Shown here: piece after piece, positions 25,547-33,568 of the stretch
Numbering within the stretch: position 1 is the first letter of the stretch
Layout: every line of letters begins with the position of its first letter
NCBI RefSeq assembly: GCF_001570965.1
Contig: NZ_BCSR01000004.1
Location: forward strand, 1 to 64,000
Reading direction: 5' to 3'
Origin: Janibacter corallicola NBRC 107790
GTDB lineage: Bacteria > Actinomycetota > Actinomycetes > Actinomycetales > Dermatophilaceae
DNA length: 64,000 bases
Notes under the pieces: model-generated
The model's database searches: none
What the model was told of the DNA's origin: nothing
What the model saw: only the letters and a program-made list of their open reading frames with translations
Translations under genes and position numbers: made by a program

Positions 25547-26349
25547 GCACCGACCGGGCCACGGTCGGGATCATCTACCCCGACCATGCCGCCGAGGACG
25601 ACTACCCGCTCGCCGAGCGGCTGCTCGGGGTCTCGCTGCCGGTGGTCCACATCTACGGCACGGACCTGCACGCGGTACCCGAGCTGCTGGACCTCGGCAG
25701 CCCGCAGCGCCTCGCCGAGGGGGCCCACCAGCTCGCCGGGCACGCGCCCGATGCGGTGATGTGGGCCTGCACCTCGGGCAGCTTCGTGCGCGGGGTCGAC
25801 GGGGCCCGCGTGCAGGTCGAACGCCTCGCCGACGTCACCGGGGTACCGACCTCCAGCACGAGCCCGGCCTTCGTCGGGGCGCTGCAGACCCTCGGGCTCT
25901 CCAGGGTGTCGGTCGCCGCGAGCTATCCCGACGACATCGCCCAGCTCTTCGTCGACTACCTCGCCGCCGGTGGCGCCCGGGTGCTCGCGATGTCCAGCGC
26001 CGGCATCGACACCGCGGCGGAGGTCGGGACCCTGCCCCCGGGCCGGGTCGTGGACCTCATCACCGCAGCGGACCGGGAGGACGCCGAGGCGGTCCTCGTC
26101 CCGGACACGGCGATGCACACCCTCGGGGTCATCCCCGAGGCCGAGGCGGCGATCGGCAAGCCCGTGCTCACCGCCAACCAGGTGACGATCTGGCAGGGGC
26201 TGCAGCCCCTCGGGTGGCACGGAGGGGGCGAAGGGGGCCCCGCAGCGACCGCTCCGCCCGAGGGGGCGCCACCGCCCGTGCGGACACTCGGGGCACTCTT
26301 CGCCACCGGTGGCACCGCCGGGGACCGCACCACCGGCGAGAGGGCATGA
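25543..26349 (+). CDS. Paralogous Asp/Glu racemase-fold protein lacking one catalytic Cys
   Basis: A 268-residue homologue of the preceding protein. The first cysteine is kept (C76 in MWACTSGSFVRG), but the second site reads VLVPDTAMHT, with D188 where the partner has Cys. Family members with one Cys exist, for example arylmalonate decarboxylase, though that enzyme keeps the second. So this copy probably does a different reaction or forms a heteromer with its partner. The C-terminal 40 residues are Gly/Pro/Ala-rich and likely disordered. It overlaps the upstream gene (ATGA) and the GntR gene by 4 bp: a three-gene operon. Confidence 0.8.
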   Translation: MSTDRATVGIIYPDHAAEDDYPLAERLLGVSLPVVHIYGTDLHAVPELLDLGSPQRLAEGAHQLAGHAPDAVMWACTSGSFVRGVDGARVQVERLADVTGVPTSSTSPAFVGALQTLGLSRVSVAASYPDDIAQLFVDYLAAGGARVLAMSSAGIDTAAEVGTLPPGRVVDLITAADREDAEAVLVPDTAMHTLGVIPEAEAAIGKPVLTANQVTIWQGLQPLGWHGGGEGGPAATAPPEGAPPPVRTLGALFATGGTAGDRTTGERA

Positions 26350-27014
26350 TGTCGGACCTCGAGGTCACCCCCGCCCCACGACGATCGACCGTCGAGCACA
26401 TCGCCGCGGAGCTGCGTGCCGCCGTCATCGCCGGGACGTTGCCTCCCGGGACACAGCTCGGGGAGGCGGACCTGGCCCATCGCTTCGAGGTCTCGCGGGG
26501 CCCCCTTCGCGAGGCCATGCAACGCCTGGTCTCGGAGGGCATCCTCGTGGCCATCGCCAACCGCGGGGTCTTCGTCACCGAGCTGACGACCGAGGACATG
26601 GCCGACATCTACCGTGCCCGTGCGGCGATCGAGCGCGGCGCCGCGGAGGTCCTCCTCGACGGGCACCGCCGGCAGGCGCACAGTGCGCTCGGGCCCCCGG
26701 TCCGGGAGATGAAGGCAGCCGCCCGGGCCGGCGACGGGCCCGGCGTCTCGGATGCCGACCAGGCCTTCCACGAGGCGCTCGTCGCGTGCTCGGGGAGCCC
26801 TCGTCTCATCCGCGCCATGAGCACCCTCATCGTCGAGACCCGGCTCTGCCTGGGTGAGCTGCGCACGACCTACCCCGACCTGCGTACCCAGGTGCGCGAG
26901 CACGAGGACCTGCGCCGGGCCATTCGGGACGCCCCGCGCGAGCAGGTCCTGGACCACGTGCGCGCACACCTCGAGGACGCCGTCGACCGGCTCACCGCGA
27001 AGCGAGCCGGCTGA
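26346..27014 (+). CDS. GntR-family regulator (FCD subfamily)
   Basis: A 222-residue regulator. The N-terminal winged helix covers about 15-80: AAELRAAVIAGTLPPGTQLGEADLAHRFEVSRGPLREAMQRL is the GntR signature. The C-terminal all-helical FCD domain contains D-x-x-FH (ADQAFHEALV) and a late His (VREHEDL, VLDHVRAHL) for metal/ligand binding. It is last in the operon with the two racemase-fold genes. FCD regulators bind TNGTnnnACNA-like dyads, and the two identical ATTGTCAACAAT sites in this cluster are good candidates. Start is ATG 26346 or ATG 26349. Confidence 0.9.
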   Translation: MMSDLEVTPAPRRSTVEHIAAELRAAVIAGTLPPGTQLGEADLAHRFEVSRGPLREAMQRLVSEGILVAIANRGVFVTELTTEDMADIYRARAAIERGAAEVLLDGHRRQAHSALGPPVREMKAAARAGDGPGVSDADQAFHEALVACSGSPRLIRAMSTLIVETRLCLGELRTTYPDLRTQVREHEDLRRAIRDAPREQVLDHVRAHLEDAVDRLTAKRAG

Positions 27015-27044
27015 CGACGCCCTCGGTCGAGGTGGGGCGGGCAC

Positions 27045-28292
27045 TCAGGGGACGATGATCTCCGCCCCCGCGAGCGCCTCACGGTTGGCCTGGGCGATCC
27101 CGCGAGCGGTGGTGCGTGGCGGCACCCGGTCACTCGTCCAGGCCTCGAGGATCACCGCGACCTTGGACTGCATCTCGTTGCGCAGCCTGCGGAAGGAGTC
27201 CTCGGGATCGGTCCCGACCTGGCCCTGCAGCAGCCACCAGGCCCAGGCTGCGGCGCCCGCGTTGGCGACGAAGTCCGGGACGACCGGCACGCCGCGAGCG
27301 GTCAGCTCGTCCTCCGCCGGCGCGGTCGTCGCCGTGTTCGCGGCCTCGACGACCACCCGGGCGGCGACGTCGGCGACGTTGTCCTCGTTGATCGCGTACG
27401 AGACGGCGGCGGGCACGAGGATGTCGACCTCGCTGGCGAGGATCGCATCGCGGGGCAGCTGCTCGACGCTCCCGGGGACCTGCGAGCGGTCGATCTCGCC
27501 GTACTCGTCACGAGCCGCGAGGAGCGCGGGCACGTCCAGGCCGTCCGGGTCGCGCAGCGTCCCGCCGGCGTCGGCGATCGCCACGATCTTCACACCCGCC
27601 TCGTGCAGGTACCAGGCTGCTCCGCCGCCCATGGTCCCGACCCCCTGGACCGCGACGGTCGTGGTCGACGGGGGCCAGCCCAGCGCCACCGCCGTGCCCA
27701 GGCAGGCCTGCGCGACGCCGTAGCCGCCGATGACGTCACCGAGGGGCAGCGGCAGCTCGTCCTCGGTCTGGACGTGCAGCCCGGCCCGGACCCGGGCCAG
27801 TGCGCGCTCCGGGTCGGCGGAGCGACCGATCGCCGCGTGGTAGGACTGCGAGAGCCCGAGCTCGGCGAAGGCCTCGTCGATCTGCTCCTGGGAGACGCCC
27901 AGGTCCTCCGCGGTGATCCAGTGCCGGTCCAGCCAGGGGCGCATGGCCTCGCAGAAGCGGGTCAGCACGCCCATGGCCCGTGGGTCCTTCGGGTCGAAGT
28001 CGATACCGCCCTTGGCGCCGCCGACCGGGAGGCCGAAGGTCGCGGTCTTCGTGGCCATGCCGCGGGCGAGGTCGGTGACCTCCTCGACCGTGCACCCCTT
28101 GCGCATGCGGGTACCTCCCGTGGCGAGGCCCCCGACGAGCGTCTGCACGACGAGGAATCCGTCGGCGCCCGTCACCGGGTCGCGCCAGGTGACCTCGTGC
28201 GCCGGAGGGGCCTCGGTCAGGTCGACCGGGACGGCTGTCACCGCCTGTCGGGCCTGCTTGTCCAGTTCACCCCTGTTGTCCATCAGCGTCAT
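27045..28292 (-). CDS. Glu/Leu/Phe/Val dehydrogenase
   Basis: NAD(P)-dependent amino-acid dehydrogenase of 415 residues. The catalytic lysine is in LPVGGAKGGIDFDP, the partner Lys in GGTRMRKGCTVEEV, and the Rossmann domain begins VAVQGVGTMGGGAAWYL, with FVANAGAAAWAWW near the end. Whether it uses glutamate, leucine or another amino acid cannot be told. ATG 28292 was chosen because GGAGG sits 8 nt upstream; a GTG three codons earlier overlaps that site. It is convergent with the GntR gene and divergent from a LysR regulator that may control it. Confidence 0.88.
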   Translation of the reverse strand: MTLMDNRGELDKQARQAVTAVPVDLTEAPPAHEVTWRDPVTGADGFLVVQTLVGGLATGGTRMRKGCTVEEVTDLARGMATKTATFGLPVGGAKGGIDFDPKDPRAMGVLTRFCEAMRPWLDRHWITAEDLGVSQEQIDEAFAELGLSQSYHAAIGRSADPERALARVRAGLHVQTEDELPLPLGDVIGGYGVAQACLGTAVALGWPPSTTTVAVQGVGTMGGGAAWYLHEAGVKIVAIADAGGTLRDPDGLDVPALLAARDEYGEIDRSQVPGSVEQLPRDAILASEVDILVPAAVSYAINEDNVADVAARVVVEAANTATTAPAEDELTARGVPVVPDFVANAGAAAWAWWLLQGQVGTDPEDSFRRLRNEMQSKVAVILEAWTSDRVPPRTTARGIAQANREALAGAEIIVP

Positions 28293-28530
28293 GTCGACCA
28301 CCTCCGTAGCGAGATCGAGGGCCTCGTTGCCCCGTACGGCCAGCGTGCGGCCGGGCCCGAGCCCCCGTCCAGCAACAGTTCGTGCACGTTCCTGCGAAGG
28401 TTCACTTCACGATCGCGAGGGCGCCTCGGATGGACGTGGCCGCGCCGACGTTCCACCGGCGGGTCGACCTCGACCCGGGTCGCCGACGAGGCTCCGGGCA
28501 TTCCGTGCCACGCCGTGCCACTCTGGGCTC

Positions 28531-29475
28531 ATGGAGCTGTCCCTGCGCCGTCTCCACATGCTGCGCGAGCTGCGTCGCCGCGGCACGGTGACGGCCGTCG
28601 CGGAGACGCTGCACTACAGCACCTCCGGCGTCTCCCAACAGCTCGCGCAGCTCGAGCGGGAGGTGGGCGTCAAGCTCGTCGAGCGGCACGGGCGCCGGCT
28701 CCAGCTGACCGAGCTGGGCCTGCTGCTCTCCGAGCACGCCGACGAGATCCTGCAGGCGGTGGACCGGGCCACCGCGGCGCTCGACGAGGCGGAGGAGGGG
28801 CTCACGGCGAGGCTCACGCTCGGGGTGTGGGCCTCCGTGGCCTCCGGTCTCGTCCCACCGGCCCTGGCTGCCCTGCTGCACAGCCACCCGGGCGTCACCG
28901 TGAGCACGGTCGAGCTGGCCCCGGAGGAGACGGCCGAGGCGGTGCGTGACGGCCGGCTCGACATGTCCTTCGTCATCGACTACTCGGGCCAGCCGCTGGA
29001 CCACGACCCGACGCTCGTGCGCGCGGTGGTGGCCGTCGAGCGGCTGCACGCCGCCGTGCCGACGGAGATGATGATCCCCCCGGGGACGGTCTCGCTCATC
29101 GACCTGGCCGAGCACCCGTGGATCCTCGCCGGCCGCCGCTCCCAGTTCGGACGGGCGGTGCGCACCGCGTGCCACCAAGCGGGCTACGAACCACGGATCG
29201 CGCACACCGTCGAGGAGCAGCCGACGGCCCTGGCGATGGCCGCAGGCGGCCTCGGCGTCACCCTCGTCTCCGACCTGGCCCTGGAGCACCTCCCACCGGG
29301 AGTGGACATCCTCCCCCTTCGGGAGCCGGTGATGCGCACGGTCTCGATCACGCACCGCCGCAGGCCGGTTCGCCCTTCGCTCGACCTCGTCATCGACGCG
29401 GTCAGGGCAACCGCCGCGACGAAGGGGGTCGCCGCCGGGTCGCTCCCGGCGACCGACCCGCAAGCCCCCGCCTGA
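28531..29475 (+). CDS. LysR-family transcription regulator
   Basis: A 314-residue LysR protein. The N-terminal helix-turn-helix spans about 3-60 (LHMLRELRRRGTVTAVAETLHYSTSGVSQQLAQLEREVGVKLVERHGR), followed by the linker helix and a periplasmic-binding-type effector domain starting at ARLTLGVWASVASG. Divergent from the amino-acid dehydrogenase with 238 bp between starts. That region has no gene; a CGTGCCA pair (28504-28520 area) is the only repeat I see. The dehydrogenase is the natural target candidate. Confidence 0.9.
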   Translation: MELSLRRLHMLRELRRRGTVTAVAETLHYSTSGVSQQLAQLEREVGVKLVERHGRRLQLTELGLLLSEHADEILQAVDRATAALDEAEEGLTARLTLGVWASVASGLVPPALAALLHSHPGVTVSTVELAPEETAEAVRDGRLDMSFVIDYSGQPLDHDPTLVRAVVAVERLHAAVPTEMMIPPGTVSLIDLAEHPWILAGRRSQFGRAVRTACHQAGYEPRIAHTVEEQPTALAMAAGGLGVTLVSDLALEHLPPGVDILPLREPVMRTVSITHRRRPVRPSLDLVIDAVRATAATKGVAAGSLPATDPQAPA

Positions 29476-29515
29476 GGTGCCACGCATTCCCGTGACGAGG
29501 ACTCTTGCGGCGACC

Positions 29516-29533
29516 AACTTAAGCCTTTAAGTT
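29516..29533. promoter_or_regulatory. MarR-type operator (AACTTAA-4-TTAAGTT)
   Basis: AACTTAAGCCTTTAAGTT is a perfect 7-bp inverted repeat with a 4-bp spacer in an otherwise GC-rich region. It ends 6 bp before the GTG of the MarR gene, so it must overlap the promoter or transcription start, and the mRNA would be nearly leaderless. AT-rich 16-20 bp dyads with arms like this are typical MarR sites, which suggests autorepression. Confidence 0.8.
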
Positions 29534-29539
29534 AGTCCG

Positions 29540-29959
29540 GTGAGAGACCTCGCCCACGAGTTGAACGACCTCGTACTGACGCTCAACCGGAGCGCCGAGC
29601 GACGTCTGGCACCGCTGGGCCTCACCTTCCGGCGGTTCCTCGCGCTGACGATCATCGGGGAGCACCCCGGCCTGACCGGGCGCGACCTCTCCGGGGCCAT
29701 CGGCATCACCGAGGCGGCCGGTAGCGGGCTCGTACGCGCCCTCATGGCCGACCATCTGGTGCTCGACGTGGCCCCCACGGGGTCGGGCAACCGTCGTCGG
29801 CTGCAGCTGAGCGACACCGGCGAGGACCTGCTGCGCCGCAGCGGCGAGGCCCTCGGCGACTCCTTCGACGCCTTCGTCGCGAGCCTGGACATCGATCCGA
29901 GGACTCTGGCCGAGACCGTCCACACGATCACCACGGCCCTCAAGGCCGACTCCCGATGA
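29540..29959 (+). CDS. MarR-family regulator
   Basis: A 139-residue winged-helix protein: dimerisation helices at both ends, and the recognition region GLTGRDLSGAIGITEAAGSGLVRALMADHLVL followed by the wing DVAPTGSGNRRRLQLSDTG. A strong palindrome lies immediately upstream. Its stop overlaps the ATG of the next gene by 4 bp, so the membrane protein that follows is very likely under its control. Confidence 0.9.
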   Translation: MRDLAHELNDLVLTLNRSAERRLAPLGLTFRRFLALTIIGEHPGLTGRDLSGAIGITEAAGSGLVRALMADHLVLDVAPTGSGNRRRLQLSDTGEDLLRRSGEALGDSFDAFVASLDIDPRTLAETVHTITTALKADSR

Positions 29960-30570
29960 ACGGAGAACACCTCATGCCCCACCTCCTGGCACTGCTGGCC
30001 GCCCTGCTGCTGGTGGTGCGCCTCGGAATCCTCATCCACCTGCACCTCTCCCAGCCCCGGATCCACCCCGTCCGGCAGGCGGTCAGCGACTACGCCCTGA
30101 GCGACGGACGACGCTGGTTCGCCACGATGGGGGTCGTGGGCGCCCTGGTCTGGGTCTGCCTCGCCGTGGCGGTGGGCACCGGGCTCCCGGGCTGGTCGGA
30201 CCGATCCTCCGTCACCACCCAGCTCCTCGTGCTGACCGCCTCGGTGCTCGCCGCTGCTGCACTGCCCACCGACGCGGAGGGCTCGCCGCGGACGCTCACC
30301 GGCGTGCTGCACTACGCGGCGGCGATCGTCCAGTTCGCGATCCTCTACGGCCTCACCGGCAACTTCGTGCGGCTGGCGGCGACGGATCCGGGCCTGGCTC
30401 CCTTCGCCCCGATCCTGGAGCCGCTGCGCACGGTCGTCCTCGTCTCGCTCATCGCCCTCGTCGTGGCCCTGCTGCCCAAGGTCCGCCACCTCTTCGGGGT
30501 GCCCGAGCGGGTCTTCCTCGTCTCGACGCTCGCCTTCTACCTGCTCGTGGCCATCGGTCTCGCGCGCTGA
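29956..30570 (+). CDS. DUF998-like membrane protein
   Basis: A 204-residue protein with about six hydrophobic segments (starting near residues 7, 55, 90, 118, 148 and 182). It resembles the DUF998 group in the short motif SDYALSDGRRWFA after helix 1. Function is unknown. It is translationally coupled to the MarR gene, so it is probably that regulator's target. ATG 29956 or ATG 29974 may be the start. Its end overlaps the tail of the convergent gene at 30537 by 34 bp, in which both reading frames code. Confidence 0.7.
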   Translation: MNGEHLMPHLLALLAALLLVVRLGILIHLHLSQPRIHPVRQAVSDYALSDGRRWFATMGVVGALVWVCLAVAVGTGLPGWSDRSSVTTQLLVLTASVLAAAALPTDAEGSPRTLTGVLHYAAAIVQFAILYGLTGNFVRLAATDPGLAPFAPILEPLRTVVLVSLIALVVALLPKVRHLFGVPERVFLVSTLAFYLLVAIGLAR

Positions 30571-31220
30571 CCGGCACCGAGCAGGACCACGCCGGCGACC
30601 GCCTGCCACACGAGTGGCGCGTAGACGCTCATCCGCTCGGTGATGCCGAAGAGCGGTGGGACCACGAGCATGCCGACGAGCCCGATGACGGCGAGCGCGG
30701 CGAGACCGCCGGCGAGCAGCGCCAGGCCCCGGCGGGCCCGCCACAGGTTGATCGACGCGGCGATCAGCAGCAGGGTCCCGCCGTAGAAGACGGCGACGGC
30801 ACCCAGCCCGTGCAGGGCGCCGCGGAGCGGGACCATGCCGGTGGGGAAGCACCCGACGACCACGAGACCGAGACCGTTGACCAGCGCGAGGGTGACCACC
30901 GTGCGCCGGCCCCGCCGCGGGGCGAAGGGGGCCAGCAGCACCGCCGCGACCGCGAGGCGCAGCCCGGTGCCGATAAAGGTCAGGTTCATCAGCAGGTGCC
31001 GGCTCGAGAAGGCCGGCTGCGGGGTCCAGTCCTGGACCTCCGGGACACCGAAGAGGCTGATGGCGTCCGAGGTCCAGGCGTAGGGGCGGCCCTGCCAGCC
31101 GGCGGCGGCGAGCGCCTCACCCACGAAGTAGAGCGCAGCGAGCACGAGGAGCACTCCGCCCCAGCGGTATCGGGTCGGGCTCGGATGGCCCGGTCCGGGC
31201 CCGGTCGAGGTCTTCGTCAC
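30537..31220 (-). CDS. DUF998 family membrane protein
   Basis: A 227-residue protein with some six helices and the DUF998-like features AYFVGEALAAAGW near the N-terminus, SDAISLFG and GCFPTGMVPLRGALHGLGA. No reaction is known for the family. GTG 31220 overlaps the stop of the upstream lipase gene (GTGA), so the two form an operon. It converges on the MarR-linked membrane gene with a 34-bp tail overlap. A longer upstream frame exists but runs into the lipase gene. Confidence 0.75.
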   Translation of the reverse strand: MTKTSTGPGPGHPSPTRYRWGGVLLVLAALYFVGEALAAAGWQGRPYAWTSDAISLFGVPEVQDWTPQPAFSSRHLLMNLTFIGTGLRLAVAAVLLAPFAPRRGRRTVVTLALVNGLGLVVVGCFPTGMVPLRGALHGLGAVAVFYGGTLLLIAASINLWRARRGLALLAGGLAALAVIGLVGMLVVPPLFGITERMSVYAPLVWQAVAGVVLLGAGQRARPMATSR

Positions 31221-32143
31221 GCCGGCAGGTGCTGGTCCAGCCACCCGATGATGTCCGAGACGATCTCGTCACGACCCACCTCGTTGAGGATCTCGTGCCG
31301 CGCGCCCGGGTACAGGGTCACCGAGACGTCGTGCACGCCCGCGGCGGAGAGCTGATCGCCCACCTGCCGCACCCCCTTGCCGTGGGCTCCGACCGGGTCC
31401 GCCTCGCCGGAGGTGAGCAGGATCGGCAGGTCGGCCGGAGTCCGGCCCGCGAGCCGGGACAGGCCGTTGACGCCGCCGAGCAGGTCGGCGTAGAAGCCGG
31501 CCGTGAAGACCTCCCCGCAGCGTGGGTCCGCCACGTACAGGGCGACCTCGTCGGGGTCGCGGCTCAGCCAGTCGAAGTCGGTGTCGGTGGGCTTGAACTG
31601 CCGGTTGTAGCCACCGAAGACGAGCGTGTCCATCAGCGGTGAGCGGGTGCGACGCCCCCGAAGTCGGGACTCGGCCTTCGCGACCAGCTCGCCGACGCGA
31701 CCGAGCAGTCCCTGATCGCCGCTGGTCCCGCAGAAGACCGCACCGGCGAGCTCCTCGCCGTGGCGGGTGACGAAGTCACGCCCGAGCAGCGAGCCCATCG
31801 AGTGACCGAAGAAGAGGATCGGCAGCCCGGGGTGGGCCTGCTTGATGGCCTCGGTGATCGCGTACATGTCCTCCACGGCGGTGTCCCACCCCTGCTCGTC
31901 GGCGAGGTAACCCGCCTCTTCCGTTAGGGAGGAGGTCTGGCCGTGACCACGGTGGTCGTGCATCCACACCGCATACCCGGCACCGGTGAGCGCGCGCGCA
32001 AAACGCTCGTACCGGCTGGAGTGCTCGGCCATGCCGTGGGCCGCCTGCACGACCGCCTTGGGCTCGCCGTCGGGCAGCCAGGTCCGGACGAACAGCGGGA
32101 CCGAGTCCTGCGGGGAGGCGATGGTGGTCGTGTCGCTTCGCAT
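31217..32143 (-). CDS. Alpha/beta hydrolase, monoacylglycerol-lipase type
   Basis: A 308-residue serine hydrolase. The oxyanion block AAHGMAEHSSRYERFA and MHDHRGHGQTS are typical of monoacylglycerol lipases/lysophospholipases. The nucleophile is in FFGHSMGSLLGR, the acid is probably in SGEADPVG and the His in GARHEILNE. No signal peptide is seen, so it should act in the cytosol on monoglycerides or similar esters. It is cotranscribed with the DUF998 gene downstream. Confidence 0.88.
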   Translation of the reverse strand: MRSDTTTIASPQDSVPLFVRTWLPDGEPKAVVQAAHGMAEHSSRYERFARALTGAGYAVWMHDHRGHGQTSSLTEEAGYLADEQGWDTAVEDMYAITEAIKQAHPGLPILFFGHSMGSLLGRDFVTRHGEELAGAVFCGTSGDQGLLGRVGELVAKAESRLRGRRTRSPLMDTLVFGGYNRQFKPTDTDFDWLSRDPDEVALYVADPRCGEVFTAGFYADLLGGVNGLSRLAGRTPADLPILLTSGEADPVGAHGKGVRQVGDQLSAAGVHDVSVTLYPGARHEILNEVGRDEIVSDIIGWLDQHLPA

Positions 32144-32239
32144 GCCGGGAGGCTACCGGCCCGGGCTGGCAGGGAACTCCCAGACGTGGGTGCGAGCATG
32201 GTCACGAATTTTGCCCACCCCCTGACCCCTGAGGGACCC

Positions 32240-32881
32240 ATGAGCAAGAAGTCCGCGAAGAAGCTCACCGCCCGCGAGGCCCGACTGTCCGAGGCCCGCG
32301 AGCAGCAGCGCGCCACCGAACGCCGCCGTGCCCTGCTGCTGACGGTGGCCACGGGCCTCGTCATCGCCGTCATCGTCGGGGCCGTCGCCTGGGCGATCGT
32401 CGGCGAGAAGGACGAGCGCGAGGCGGGCGGTGACCTCTCCGCCGTGCAGGAGTTCGACTACGACGGGCAGCAGCACGTGGAGGGCCAGGTCGACTACGAG
32501 GAGTCCCCGCCCGTCGGCGGCGAGCACAACCCCGCGTGGTTGAACTGCGGCGTCTACGACGAGCCGGTCCCGAACGAGCACGCCGTGCACTCCCTGGAGC
32601 ACGGCACCGTGTGGATCACCTACGACCCCGACCTGCCAGACGGCGAGGTGAGCACGCTGGAGGACCTCACTCCCGGTACCTACGGTCTGCTCTCCCCGTA
32701 CGAGGGAGACATGCCGGGCAAGATCGTCCTCTCGGCGTGGAACCACCAGCTGAGCGTCGACTCGGCCGACGACCCGCGGATCGAGGGCTTCATCCGGGAG
32801 TACCGCCAGGGCCCGCAGACCCCCGAGCCGGGCGCTGCCTGCACCGGAGGTGTGGACCCGTCGGAGAGCCTGGTCGGGTGA
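32240..32881 (+). CDS. DUF3105 family membrane-anchored protein
   Basis: A 213-residue protein. A charged N-terminus (KKSAKKLTAREARLSEAREQQR) is followed by one transmembrane helix at about 33-55 and an extracytoplasmic DUF3105 domain with NPAWLNCGVYDEPVPNEHAVHSLEHGTVWITY. The conserved Cys and His residues in that block suggest metal binding, and DUF3105 genes often neighbour DUF305 genes as here. An upstream in-frame ATG (32198) would add an unlikely 14-residue leader. The stop overlaps the DUF305 GTG. Confidence 0.85.
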   Translation: MSKKSAKKLTAREARLSEAREQQRATERRRALLLTVATGLVIAVIVGAVAWAIVGEKDEREAGGDLSAVQEFDYDGQQHVEGQVDYEESPPVGGEHNPAWLNCGVYDEPVPNEHAVHSLEHGTVWITYDPDLPDGEVSTLEDLTPGTYGLLSPYEGDMPGKIVLSAWNHQLSVDSADDPRIEGFIREYRQGPQTPEPGAACTGGVDPSESLVG

Positions 32882-33522
32882 GCACCCGCGTCCTGAAGCC
32901 GCTGCTGGCCCTCCTGGTCGCCCTGGCCATCGGGCTCGTCGGCGGGATCCTCCTGGGCCGCTCCGGCGAGCAGGCGCAGACGCCCGCGGACAACAGCGTG
33001 GCGGCGGGCTTCGCCCGGGACATGCAGACCCATCACGACCAGGCGGTGGAGATGTCGTGGATCGTGCGCAGCCGGACGAAGGACCCGGCCGTTCGCTCCC
33101 TCGCCTACGACATCGCCCGCACCCAGGAGAGCCAGTCCGGTCAGATGGCCGGGTGGCTGCAGGTGTGGGGGCTACCGCCGACCGGTCCCGGTGAGCAGAT
33201 GGAGTGGATGCGGCTGACCGGGCACCAGCACGACCGCGGGGAGATGGTCGAGAAGGACGGCCGGATGAAGGGGATGGCCTCGGAGGAGGAGCTGGAGAAG
33301 CTGCGCGGCCTGCGCGGCGAGGAGGCCGAGATCCTCTACCTGCAGCTGATGATCGACCACCACCTGGGCGGGGTGCCGATGGCCAGGGCGGTGCTGGACT
33401 GCGGTGTCGGGCCCGTGGAGGACCTCGCCGATGCGATCATCACCAGCCAGCGCGCGGAGGTGGGCACGATGACCCGGATGCTGGAGGAGCGCGGCGCGAA
33501 GCCACGCCCGGACTCCACCTGA
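32878..33522 (+). CDS. DUF305 family exported protein
   Basis: A 214-residue protein with an N-terminal membrane anchor or signal (residues about 7-27, LLALLVALAIGLVGGILLG) and two DUF305 four-helix units. The His-rich motifs MQTHHDQAVEMSW and LMIDHHLGGVPMA are the expected metal-binding pairs. DUF305 proteins are linked to copper or other metal handling, but this is not settled. It overlaps the DUF3105 gene by 4 bp, so the two products probably work together outside the membrane. Confidence 0.87.
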   Translation: MSTRVLKPLLALLVALAIGLVGGILLGRSGEQAQTPADNSVAAGFARDMQTHHDQAVEMSWIVRSRTKDPAVRSLAYDIARTQESQSGQMAGWLQVWGLPPTGPGEQMEWMRLTGHQHDRGEMVEKDGRMKGMASEEELEKLRGLRGEEAEILYLQLMIDHHLGGVPMARAVLDCGVGPVEDLADAIITSQRAEVGTMTRMLEERGAKPRPDST

Positions 33523-33568
33523 GGCAAGGCCTCCCGGGTCCGCAGCGCCCATCCACGATGATGGACTC

